Source: Natroniella sulfidigena (lineage in GTDB: Bacteria; Bacillota; Halanaerobiia; Halobacteroidales; Halobacteroidaceae). From it: a stretch of DNA of 64,000 bases. A program made the translations under genes and the position numbers. The notes below the pieces were generated by a model. It ran no database searches, had not been told where the DNA came from, and was given only the letters and a program-made list of their open reading frames with translations. Below are positions 35,626-43,097 of the stretch, piece by piece (positions within the stretch are counted from its first letter, which is position 1; each line of letters begins with the position of its first letter). The stretch spans positions 1 to 64,000 of the forward strand of contig NZ_JALKBY010000013.1 in assembly GCF_023223645.1 (NCBI RefSeq), in the 5' to 3' direction.

Positions 35626-35781
35626 TTACAACTCGATACCTAATGAACTTATCCACAGTAGATAAGATTTTAAATTAACCCCTTTTACTTCTTGTTCCTG
35701 CTCCTTTGGCTGCGGAGGAGGTTCTTGTTCTTCTTCAGCAGGAACACATCCACCTATTATGTAAAGTTTATGGCAGAACAT
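35626..35781 (-). pseudogene. Lipoprotein-like relic or small ORF
   Basis: A 51-codon frame beginning MFCHKLYIIGGCVPAEEEQE and continuing with PPPQPKEQEQE looks like a lipobox Cys and acidic/proline linker of a lipoprotein, ending soon after. No Shine-Dalgarno site precedes the ATG, and the body of the protein is missing, so it is more likely a remnant than a gene. Confidence 0.4.
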
Positions 35782-35851
35782 ACATTATTTTATCACATTA
35801 CAAAAAAATAATGTATTACAAAATAAATTGAATCATAAGATCAATCGCTAA

Positions 35852-35947
35852 TTAGGTTGGTATATCAATATTTTGACCAGCTGTAATTATATCAGGATTT
35901 GGTGTTGTTATGAGATTAGATGGAGGAAAGTTACCATAGATAATCAA
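35852..35947 (-). pseudogene. C-terminal relic of a LysM-domain protein
   Basis: The minus strand encodes IYGNFPPSNLITTPNPDI then ITAGQNIDIPT and a stop. This is the second half of a LysM domain (asparagine-proline turn, G-Q-x-[IL]-x-[IV]-P end). An in-frame stop precedes it, so no intact protein is possible. It lies just downstream of the intact LysM gene and its terminator. Confidence 0.6.
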
Positions 35948-35959
35948 TTAACTTTTCAT

Positions 35960-35988
35960 AAAAAAATCCCCCTAGTATCAATACTAGG
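35960..35988 (-). terminator. Terminator after LysM protein gene
   Basis: CCTAGTAT / ATACTAGG with a two-base loop, flanked by a run of seven T on the minus strand. Confidence 0.82.
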
Positions 35989-36028
35989 AGGTAATTAAAA
36001 TTAGGAGGCCAATAATTTCAACAATCTA

Positions 36029-37036
36029 TTAATTATAATCAGTTGTAACCCATCTTGTTTTACTATCTTCATCCAAAGGAATTATAATAGTAGTTCCCTC
36101 AGCTAATTTTTCATTAGCATCTTCTAAATAATTCGCTTCAAGAATAGAGCGATTTGTTATACTATTTTCATAAGAAAGATCAAAGATATACTCTCCACCC
36201 TCTGCAACTTCATAGATCTTATGCTCAGCAAAGAAGGCTGGATTAACAGGCATCAATATCTTTTGACCTGCAATTACATCTTCATCTTCCTCTAGTTGAT
36301 TAATTCTTCTTAATATATCTTCTGTAATCTCAAATTTTTCTGCAATCTCTGTTAAAGTTTCATTTTGAGTAGCTTGATAATAATTATCAAGTTTTTGATT
36401 CATTCTTCTTAAATAAGCAAGCTTATTTGAATTATCCAAAGGAATAACTAATTCAATTCCTTCTTCAATTCCTTCAGAATCAGAAATATCATTTGTATCT
36501 AAAATCTCAGAAACACTTACCCCAAATGTATTTGCAATATCATTGATCTCTTCATCTTCTTGAACTGTATGAACAAAATATTGGGGAACAACCTCTGTTG
36601 ATTCATCTTCTTGCTCTACTTCTTCCTCTTCATTTTCTGTATTATCATTTACAGGAATTAGGATTTCTTCTCCTACATATAACTCAGAAGAATTTTCAAT
36701 CTCATTTAGCTCAATTAATTCTTCTACAGTTACATCATATTCTTGAGCAATACTCCATAAACCTTCCCCTGTTTTGATAGTATGATAAGTATAACTATCA
36801 CTACTATCCTCATAATTGAAATTAATAGTAACTACTAATCTTTGTCCTATATAGATATTAGTAGGACTAGATATATCATTTTGATCAATTATGATCTCAA
36901 CAGGTACATCTACCTTTTCAGAAATTTCATATAACGAATCTCCACTTTGAACAGTATAGACATCTTGAGCTTCTGCTTGTACTACTGGTACAGTAATCAT
37001 TGCAGCCAATAAAGTAATAAATAGAAATTTCTTCAT
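36029..37036 (-). CDS. Secreted protein with multiple LysM domains
   Basis: Signal peptide (FLFITLLAAMITVPVVQAEA), then five LysM-like units over 310 residues: YTVQSGDSLYEISEKVDVPV, YHTIKTGEGLWSIAQEYDVT, FVHTVQEDEEINDIANTFGV, YQATQNETLTEIAEKFEIT and a divergent last one beginning YEVAEGGEYIFDLSYENSI. LysM units bind peptidoglycan or chitin-like glycans; no catalytic domain is attached, so it probably acts as a wall-binding or spore/envelope structural protein. It is very acidic, as expected for a secreted protein of a halophile. GAGAGGAG precedes the ATG. A relic of a similar domain lies downstream. Confidence 0.9.
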   Translation of the reverse strand: MKKFLFITLLAAMITVPVVQAEAQDVYTVQSGDSLYEISEKVDVPVEIIIDQNDISSPTNIYIGQRLVVTINFNYEDSSDSYTYHTIKTGEGLWSIAQEYDVTVEELIELNEIENSSELYVGEEILIPVNDNTENEEEEVEQEDESTEVVPQYFVHTVQEDEEINDIANTFGVSVSEILDTNDISDSEGIEEGIELVIPLDNSNKLAYLRRMNQKLDNYYQATQNETLTEIAEKFEITEDILRRINQLEEDEDVIAGQKILMPVNPAFFAEHKIYEVAEGGEYIFDLSYENSITNRSILEANYLEDANEKLAEGTTIIIPLDEDSKTRWVTTDYN

Positions 37037-37224
37037 TATAATTTCTCCTCTCTTTTTTTCACTGATTATTATGCTAACATAAGTTATAATTTAGAGCAAT
37101 GGTAAAGTTAGTATCTAGTATTTAAAAGATTCATAAAATCAATGATAATGGTAAATCAATTAAATTTTATTGCCCATAAATATCACTTACTTCTGATAAA
37201 ACAGACAAATTGAAAGGAGAAAAC

Positions 37225-37603
37225 ATGAAATCAAATTACTTTATCGGAATAACTTTATTATTAGTAGTTCTTCTTTTTGGCTTTACCTTAAGAGGATTAG
37301 GAGTTATAACAATTCCCTGAAATTGCTCAACGCATGGTAGAAGACTGATTTATCTTTTATTGGCATTCTTCACTTTATATCAAGCCAAAGGTTTGCTTTC
37401 TATACCAGATTCTCAAATTGACTTTTTAGATAGAATAGGTTACTTATTTTTTATTTCATCTTTAGCTAATTTAACTACATTACTGGTTGATCTCAACCTT
37501 TATGATATAATCATTCCAGCAGCCCTTTGGACTATTGGAATGATTGCCATTGCAGTTATAGAAAGAGAAGAAGTTGAAGTAAATATATTCACTTCAACTT
37601 CTT
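37225..37603 (+). pseudogene. Broken LiaI-like small membrane protein gene
   Basis: A good site (GAAAGGAG) and ATG at 37225 start MKSNYFIGITLLLVVLLFGF, then TLRGLGVITIP, which hits TGA at 37318. Shifting frame continues the sense as EIAQRMVED, TGA, FIF, and a second shift gives LLAFFTLYQAKGLLSIPDSQ and two further hydrophobic helices to about 37565. The three pieces join into one plausible three-helix membrane protein resembling the LiaI/DUF5668 type, so at least two indels and a nonsense codon have inactivated it. The remaining frame runs through the hairpin at 37568. A divergent LiaF-like gene lies opposite, which supports the identification. Confidence 0.6.
37568..37603. repeat. Hairpin repeat, second copy of the MATE terminator stem
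   Basis: AAGAAGTTGAAGT / ACTTCAACTTCTT with a 10-base loop, then TTTTG. The 13-base arms are identical to those at 32388-32423. It may serve as the terminator for both the broken plus-strand gene and the LiaF-like gene. Confidence 0.8.
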
Positions 37604-37643
37604 TTGAGTATCAAAAGAGGTCTGCTGATAATTATGTATTGTG

Positions 37644-38180
37644 TTAATATTCAGCAACCTCTAAAGAACCGAATACAACATTAGCCTCTATCTCTATATA
37701 CTTATCATCTTCTGTAAAATCTTCAGACTGATAAATGGATTCACCAAAGACAATATTATTTCCATCTGGCATTCTAACACTAGAAAAAGCTGAGCTAGCT
37801 ACTATCTTTAGTGGAATACTAGGATCTACCTTAATTCTACTTGAACTAAAGATATTATTTATCTCTAATTCCATATTGTTATCCAGTTCAAGATTAGAAA
37901 GATCAATCTCTCCGCTACTAAAGATAATATTGTACTCTTTATCAGCTTCATTAGTTACTGCTATTCTTCTTTCACCAAATAATACTGTATTCTTATCAGT
38001 TCTAAATACTGGTCCTCCTAATAATATAGTTATTCCTAAATAAATAAAAAACAAAGAAACTATAACCCTAAAAAAAGGCAAGTGAATATTAAAACTTTTT
38101 AAAATTGAAGAAATACCAAATAAGATCAATAAAACTCCCCAAAATAGACTACTACTAAAGATAAATCCAGCTTTCATCAT
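37644..38180 (-). CDS. LiaF-like membrane protein (cell-wall-active antibiotic response)
   Basis: Two or three transmembrane helices (about residues 5-25, 35-60) followed by an acidic beta-helical domain with repeated short strands (YNIIFSSGEIDLSNLELD, INNIFSSSRIKVDPSIPLKI, ANVVFGSLEV), the DUF2154/LiaF C-terminal pattern. LiaF modulates the LiaRS envelope-stress system in Bacillus; no liaRS genes are in the window. AGGAGG is spaced for ATG at 38180, so the TTG at 38186 is not used. The convergent neighbour is the broken LiaI-like gene. Confidence 0.82.
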   Translation of the reverse strand: MMKAGFIFSSSLFWGVLLILFGISSILKSFNIHLPFFRVIVSLFFIYLGITILLGGPVFRTDKNTVLFGERRIAVTNEADKEYNIIFSSGEIDLSNLELDNNMELEINNIFSSSRIKVDPSIPLKIVASSAFSSVRMPDGNNIVFGESIYQSEDFTEDDKYIEIEANVVFGSLEVAEY

Positions 38181-38220
38181 TAACAACCTCCTTTAAAATT
38201 TTCCTATCTTCTTTTCAGAC

Positions 38221-39294
38221 TCAATCATTACATTTAAACAACTTTTTAATTACTTTCAGCATAAACCTAAGGCTTTTTCTCTGATAAGAAAGATCATTAA
38301 AATTCCCAATCAAATAAGTATCCAACTCTGGGTGATAAAACATAAAGACACCTGTCACACCGACACAGCCCCAAGAATTATATTTTTTAGGCATCAATAA
38401 TGGAATAGTTTTAAACTGCCAAATACCATACCCATATCCTATTCCAAAGTGAAGTTTAGCCGGATCTTTCATCATTTTCTTTAAAGTAGCTTCGGACACA
38501 ATTTGATATGTTGCTAAAGCTTTCATGAATTTTAGCAAATCTTGATTAGTAGCCACAACTCCCCCACCAGCATAATCAATCCCAGCATAACCTTGTAGGT
38601 CATTTATTCTTTTTCCCTGAATATAAAGATCTGCCATTGGATACGAAGATTCCTTCTTAGGTGTAGAATAATGGAGCATAAATGAATGATCCATCCCCAA
38701 AGGATTAAAGATATACTCTTTTAATACCTCGTGAAATTGCATTTCTGTAATATTTTCAATAATTAATCCTAACAGATGATAATTGGTATCTGTATAATTT
38801 AACTTTTCCCCTGGCGGAGACTTAGTTTCTAAATTATCCTTGGCCCAGATAATGGCTTCACGCGGACTCATCTTAAAATCAAAATTCTCAAAAAGATCAT
38901 CCAACAATGGCCAAAAATTATCAGGCAAGCCTGATGTCTGTTTCAACAGATGCTTGATTTTAATATCAGCTGTATAGTCTTGGCCCTTATAAATATGTAA
39001 ACCATTCAATAACTCCTGATCTAAGTACTGTGTAATACTATCATCAAAAGATAACTCCCCCTTCTCGAACAAAATACTAATTATAGTCGATGTAAACAGC
39101 TTACCAACACTAGCAATATAATGAGGTTGCTCAGGGTCAGCTGAAATACTGCCTGTTGAACCTGCTGCGATATTCATATCAAAATCTAATTTTTCCGAAT
39201 GAACTAATAAATAACCATTATTTACTTTAGAATCTTTTTCTACCTTTTTTCTGAACAACTCCTCAATTGAGACTTTCACTTCTTCTTTTTTCAT
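38221..39294 (-). CDS. Serine hydrolase, beta-lactamase class C/PBP-like family
   Basis: Beta-lactamase fold with the serine motif IASVGKLFT (S-x-x-K), the second motif LNYTDTNYHLLG (Y-x-N), and GIGYGYGIWQFK near the usual HxG position. No signal peptide is seen, so it is probably a cytoplasmic esterase or peptidase rather than a secreted beta-lactamase. GAGGTG is placed for ATG at 39294; the frame extends to 39318 without support. It overlaps no gene but follows the tetR stop by 17 bases, and the pair is likely one operon. Confidence 0.85.
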   Translation of the reverse strand: MKKEEVKVSIEELFRKKVEKDSKVNNGYLLVHSEKLDFDMNIAAGSTGSISADPEQPHYIASVGKLFTSTIISILFEKGELSFDDSITQYLDQELLNGLHIYKGQDYTADIKIKHLLKQTSGLPDNFWPLLDDLFENFDFKMSPREAIIWAKDNLETKSPPGEKLNYTDTNYHLLGLIIENITEMQFHEVLKEYIFNPLGMDHSFMLHYSTPKKESSYPMADLYIQGKRINDLQGYAGIDYAGGGVVATNQDLLKFMKALATYQIVSEATLKKMMKDPAKLHFGIGYGYGIWQFKTIPLLMPKKYNSWGCVGVTGVFMFYHPELDTYLIGNFNDLSYQRKSLRFMLKVIKKLFKCND

Positions 39295-39310
39295 TTTCAA
39301 CACCTCTTTT

Positions 39311-39892
39311 TTAATCAATTTCTTGCTTCTGAAGGCGAGTTGCTGTAATCACATCCGTTCCCATACTTGCTAAAAGCTCTACGTGTTTTTCTTCTCCAAA
39401 ATCTTCGGGAAGCAAATCATTAGCAATCATAACTGAAAGGCCCAACTGAAAAACCCTCATCTTTAACAAAATCATCTCTAGTTCTTCTTCATTAAACTTT
39501 TCCAATTCGGGAGCACTGGACATTTCTCGTATGATATCATTGCCCAACTTTTCTTCATAATCTTCCATATAATTATTTTTCTTCAATACTAAGTCTCGAA
39601 ATAATAGACTATACTCTTTAGCAAAACGCAAACTGGCTATACCCATATCTAGAAACCTATCACCTGTACCTTCTTCCATTGACATCTGGTGGTTAAGTTC
39701 AAGAATCTTATGAACTACTGTCCTCTTTAACTCTTCAATATCTTCAAAATTGACATAGATAGGTGCTACTGAGCTTCCTAGTTCATTAGCTACTTTCCTT
39801 GCTGTAAGACCTTCAATCCCTTCTATTTTTACTACTTCAATTGCTGAATCAATAATTTGCTGTTTAGAAAATTTCCTTTTAGGTGACACCAT
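39311..39892 (-). CDS. TetR/AcrR-family transcriptional regulator
   Basis: N-terminal helix-turn-helix (FSKQQIIDSAIEVVKIEGIE, LTARKVANELGSSVAPIYVNF) followed by a helical ligand-binding domain of about 140 residues. Length 193. AAGGAG precedes the ATG. It is first in a pair with the serine hydrolase and is preceded by a palindrome (39944-39963) suited to TetR-dimer binding, so it probably represses its own operon. Confidence 0.93.
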   Translation of the reverse strand: MVSPKRKFSKQQIIDSAIEVVKIEGIEGLTARKVANELGSSVAPIYVNFEDIEELKRTVVHKILELNHQMSMEEGTGDRFLDMGIASLRFAKEYSLLFRDLVLKKNNYMEDYEEKLGNDIIREMSSAPELEKFNEEELEMILLKMRVFQLGLSVMIANDLLPEDFGEEKHVELLASMGTDVITATRLQKQEID

Positions 39893-39943
39893 TTATCTAC
39901 TCCTTTATATATCCAGTTTCTTTAAATATTAGCAAGTTCTAAT

Positions 39944-39963
39944 TATGTAACGCTTGTTATATA
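39944..39963. promoter_or_regulatory. Candidate TetR operator
   Basis: TATGTAACGCTTGTTATATA: arms ATGTAAC / GTTATAT (one mismatch) round a four-base centre, about 60 bases upstream of tetR. A second overlapping A/T palindrome continues to 39976. Confidence 0.55.
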
Positions 39964-40025
39964 ACAATAATTATATACCTTTTTTAAAGAAAGTCAAGTA
40001 TATTTTTTGAAGTTTCAGAAATAAA

Positions 40026-40045
40026 AAACACCCTCCCGGGTGTTT
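40026..40045 (-). terminator. Terminator after ybjQ-like gene
   Basis: AAACACCC / GGGTGTTT with a four-base loop, followed by T on the minus strand. Confidence 0.8.
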
Positions 40046-40051
40046 AAATAA

Positions 40052-40366
40052 TTAATTTAATTTTACAGCAGTTCCATAAGCTAAAATCTCTGCAGCTCCT
40101 TGCATAACCTGAGAAGTAGAAAAACGAACATTGACAACCGCATCCGCTCCCAACCTTTCAGCTTCTTTAATCATCCTATCAATAGCTTCTTCTCTAGCTT
40201 CAGAAATCATTTTAGTATATCCCTTGACTTCTCCGCCAATCAAATTCTTTAGTGAAGCTCCAATATCATTTCCAATATGTTTAGCTTTAATAGTATTTCC
40301 TTTTACTAAACCTAAAGTTTGCTTGATCTTTTCATCTGCAATTTCTTCTGTATTTGTGACTAGCAT
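40052..40366 (-). CDS. YbjQ/UPF0145 family protein
   Basis: 104 residues matching the UPF0145 family (pentamer-forming, sometimes called heavy-metal-binding): KGNTIKAKHIGNDIGASLKN, then GYTKMISEAREEAIDRMIKE, ADAVVNVRFSTSQVMQGAAE and ILAYGTAVKL. Function in the family is unclear. AGGAGG precedes the ATG. It stands alone, with its own terminator and a perfect inverted repeat upstream. Confidence 0.9.
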   Translation of the reverse strand: MLVTNTEEIADEKIKQTLGLVKGNTIKAKHIGNDIGASLKNLIGGEVKGYTKMISEAREEAIDRMIKEAERLGADAVVNVRFSTSQVMQGAAEILAYGTAVKLN

Positions 40367-40385
40367 AATAATCCTCCTAATAATC

Positions 40386-40423
40386 GTTTGTTTATAGTAT
40401 ATTCTACTTAACTATAAACAAAC
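40386..40423. promoter_or_regulatory. Operator candidate upstream of ybjQ-like gene
   Basis: Perfect 13-base inverted repeat GTTTGTTTATAGT / ACTATAAACAAAC with a 12-base spacer. On the minus strand it includes TATACT, a likely -10, so a repressor dimer bound here would cover the promoter. Confidence 0.65.
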
Positions 40424-40590
40424 TAGTTATTTTAACTTTCTTAGAGGTCTCCTCTTCTATATAAGTTGAATTTAACTTTTTCACCCAAGCCTTTTGAGTT
40501 TAAAAGAATTTAAGTGAATTAAATTGAAACAAATCATTAATTCAAATTATATACTACTTCAATTCTTAAATAGTACTGAAATTAAAACCT

Positions 40591-40950
40591 TTAATTCTGT
40601 TCTACAAACTGAATACTAACCCCATTAGGATCTTTGACAAAGAAGAACCTAATATTAGGAACAGGTTGAAATGGGCCAACTACCTCCAACCCTTCCTCCT
40701 TAACAAAATCAAGCTGTTCATCAAAAGACTCCACCTCAAAACCCAAAGAAATTCCCTCTGGATTATCAGCAGCCTCTTTATTAGGATCAAAGATCAATTC
40801 AACCTTAGTCTCACCACTACCTAAAAAAGCAATCTCAATTTCCTCTTCAATTGTAAACTCCTGACTTACTTCAAGTCCTACAATCTTCTGATAAAACTCC
40901 AAAGACTCTTCCATATCCCCGACTGTAATAGTACACCAATTAAATTTCAT
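40591..40950 (-). CDS. Glyoxalase/VOC-family protein
   Basis: Single vicinal-oxygen-chelate domain of 119 residues: TVGDMEESLEFYQKIVGLEV, AFLGSGETKVELIFDP, and the closing FVKDPNGVSIQFVE, where Glu is a metal ligand. The first ligand (His in glyoxalase I) is replaced by Thr (CTITVGD), so it is not a standard lactoylglutathione lyase; other VOC activities are possible. GGGAGG precedes the ATG. Single gene. Confidence 0.87.
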   Translation of the reverse strand: MKFNWCTITVGDMEESLEFYQKIVGLEVSQEFTIEEEIEIAFLGSGETKVELIFDPNKEAADNPEGISLGFEVESFDEQLDFVKEEGLEVVGPFQPVPNIRFFFVKDPNGVSIQFVEQN

Positions 40951-41046
40951 ACTTTATTCCTCCCTCTTAAAATTAATTGTCTGCTTAATTTTAAACCTTT
41001 CAACTAAATAATTCTATAATAAACAAATATTTTTAAGAGCTTCTTT

Positions 41047-41081
41047 TCTACTCTTTACCTATTTCTAATCTTCATGCTGCT
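41047..41081 (-). repeat. 35-base duplicate of the MATE gene 3' end
   Basis: Matches 32465-32499, which spans the last codons and stop of the MATE gene, at 33 of 35 positions and in the same orientation. It is stranded in the spacer just after the molybdopterin-binding gene, without reading frame. Confidence 0.75.
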
Positions 41082-41120
41082 GAAATATCTTCTTTATTTA
41101 TCAAACAGCTATTAATCGCA

Positions 41121-42143
41121 TCATCTTTTTCCAAAAGGACACACCGGATAACGACAGACATCACATTGTAAGCATAATCCCCCATGGGCCAACGCTATAA
41201 TATCATCCCTTGTTACCTTTTCTTTAGCTAAAATTGATGGGAATACTAAATCAAAGACAGTTGCCTGATGATACATTCCACAAGCTGGCACCCCTAAAAT
41301 AGGTACTTGCCCTAAATAAGCTAACATAAACATTGAGCCTGGCAATACCGGTGCCCCATAACTTTCAACTTCAGCCCCAGTTGCTCTAATTCCAGTCGGC
41401 GTTACATCATCAGGATCAACAGACATTCCTCCTGCCGTAATAATAACTTCTGCTCCTGCTTCTACCAAATCCAAAATCCCTTTCTTAATCTCTTCTACAT
41501 CATCGGGAACATACTTAACCTCCAAAATTTCTGATTCAAATTCAGCTACCTTTTCTTCAAATACTGCTGCAAATCGATCCTCTATTTCTCCATAATAAAC
41601 CTCATCGCCGGTAATCAAAACACCTATTTGGAACGAAAAGAATGTAGCAACCTTAAGAATATCCTCTTCTTTCTGACAGACAATTTCAATCTCTTCAATC
41701 TTCTCTTCTTCAATTACTAACGGATTAATTCTGGTTCCAGCTACTACCTGCCCCTCTTCAACTACTGTATTCGTATGCAAAGTAGCTAAAACAATATCAT
41801 CTAAACCATTTATCTCCTTTAACAAATCCAAATCTATCTTTAATAACCCTTTTTGTTCAGCTACCAAATTCATCTTTCCTTCACTTGGCCCACTAATTTT
41901 AATATTTTCTCCTTGTACTCCCTTAGCTATTCTTTCTGCTGCTTCATTTTCATGGCATTGATCAGCTTCCAACTCCAACGAATAAATATGGTTCTTACCC
42001 ATCTTCTTTAAAACAGGGATATCTTCAGCTTTAATTACATGTCCTTTTTTAAATTTAGCTCCTTTAAACTCTCCAGGAATTATTTGCGTCAAATCATGTC
42101 CTAAGATCATTCCTACTGCTTCTTCAACAGCTACTTTTTTCAT
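41121..42143 (-). CDS. Molybdopterin-binding (MoaB/MoeA-domain) protein of the hydroxylase cluster
   Basis: About 340 residues with a MoCF-biosynthesis domain in the middle (FQIGVLITGDEVYYGEIED, VEAGAEVIITAGGMSVDPDD, PVLPGSMFMLAYLGQVPILG VPACGMY), the fold that binds molybdopterin in MoeA and MogA. The C-terminus is a Cys-rich tail (GGLCLQCDVCRYPVCPFGK) that could bind a metal or Fe-S cluster. Proteins with this layout accompany xanthine-dehydrogenase-like genes and presumably load the cofactor. It is last in the cluster, after yqeB. A 55-base piece of its 3' part is duplicated at 16023-16077. Confidence 0.9.
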   Translation of the reverse strand: MKKVAVEEAVGMILGHDLTQIIPGEFKGAKFKKGHVIKAEDIPVLKKMGKNHIYSLELEADQCHENEAAERIAKGVQGENIKISGPSEGKMNLVAEQKGLLKIDLDLLKEINGLDDIVLATLHTNTVVEEGQVVAGTRINPLVIEEEKIEEIEIVCQKEEDILKVATFFSFQIGVLITGDEVYYGEIEDRFAAVFEEKVAEFESEILEVKYVPDDVEEIKKGILDLVEAGAEVIITAGGMSVDPDDVTPTGIRATGAEVESYGAPVLPGSMFMLAYLGQVPILGVPACGMYHQATVFDLVFPSILAKEKVTRDDIIALAHGGLCLQCDVCRYPVCPFGKR

Positions 42144-42184
42144 CTTATTCCTTCCTTTCTGCTTAAAGTATTAATTAAATTATT

Positions 42185-42985
42185 TCAACTATTATCCATT
42201 GCCAAAGTTGCTACAACAACTGCTCCCCCAATAGTTCGTGCCTTATCTGAAATAGTATAACAATTTTTAACTCTTTTTCTAGGATCTATATCACCTAACT
42301 TAGTACCTGCCTTAACCTTAACATCTGATTTTAATAACCCTCTAATAATTCCACTAATCTCTGCTACTACCTTTTCCTCCTCTACATAACCAATAACCTC
42401 TCCAGTTTGAATTGGATCTCCAATCTCACAAGCAGATTCAAATTGACCATCAGTCGGACTCTTTAAAACTCTTTCGTTAGTATACCCAGCAACATCACCT
42501 GGGACTCCAGTATTAGGTTTAGCTTGCCCTTGGTAAATTACCCTACCTAAATCATGGCCCCGCTCAGTCTCTATTACTGCATCCACATCTTTACCTGCCT
42601 CAAAACCTGGCCCCAATCCAATTACAATTGGAGCATCATCAATCTCAGTTCCTAAATTCTTCTTAGCCATAATTGCATCTACTACTACCTGAGGCTTAAA
42701 AAAATCAATCACATCTCCTAGTGGATCAACAATAATTGGTACTCGATGATTACTAATCTCCTCTTCTATTTGCTCAAAATCTTCAACCTTCTTAGCAACT
42801 ACCCCTTCTACTTCAACCTGCTCTTCATAAACAGCCTGCGCAAAAGAAACAGTCCTGCGGACTACTAAAGGCTCTGCAATTTCTGTAGCTACTACTTCAA
42901 ACCCTGCCTGGTACAAATTATAGATTACACCAGTTGCTAAATCTCCAGCTCCCCTAACTACAACTCTTTTTTTACTACCAACCAT
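42185..42985 (-). CDS. yqeB: Selenium-dependent molybdenum hydroxylase accessory protein YqeB
   Basis: 266 residues with an N-terminal Rossmann-like entry VVVRGAGDLATGVIYNL and conserved VDPLGDVIDFFKPQVVVDAI, GLGPGFEAGKDVDAVIETER GH and KAGTKLGDIDPR. These match the EF2563/YqeB family, found with selD, yqeC and labile-selenium molybdenum hydroxylases (genomic association work in enterococci and clostridia). Its biochemical role is not established, but it is required for mature enzyme in some species. A GAGGGGTG site precedes the ATG. It is between the Mo subunit gene and the molybdopterin-binding gene. Confidence 0.92.
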   Translation of the reverse strand: MVGSKKRVVVRGAGDLATGVIYNLYQAGFEVVATEIAEPLVVRRTVSFAQAVYEEQVEVEGVVAKKVEDFEQIEEEISNHRVPIIVDPLGDVIDFFKPQVVVDAIMAKKNLGTEIDDAPIVIGLGPGFEAGKDVDAVIETERGHDLGRVIYQGQAKPNTGVPGDVAGYTNERVLKSPTDGQFESACEIGDPIQTGEVIGYVEEEKVVAEISGIIRGLLKSDVKVKAGTKLGDIDPRKRVKNCYTISDKARTIGGAVVVATLAMDNS

Positions 42986-43097
42986 CCACTTTTCACCCCT
43001 CTAAAACAAAGGATAACAAAAAAGTCTGACTCCTATTCAAAATAGCAGCCAGACTAACTATACTCTTAAAATATTTATTAAATAAGCAAGTACCTTT

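Larger units (their letters stand above)
35594..36028. other. 435-base spacer with relics of envelope genes
   Basis: Holds the lipoprotein-like frame 35626-35781, the LysM relic 35852-35947 and the LysM gene terminator 35960-35988, each listed separately. Confidence 0.6.

Noticed and set aside
37318-37350. TGA codons in the LiaI-like gene as selenocysteine or recoded Trp
   Set aside because: No SECIS-like hairpin was seen, and the frame also changes twice, so mutation is the simpler explanation.
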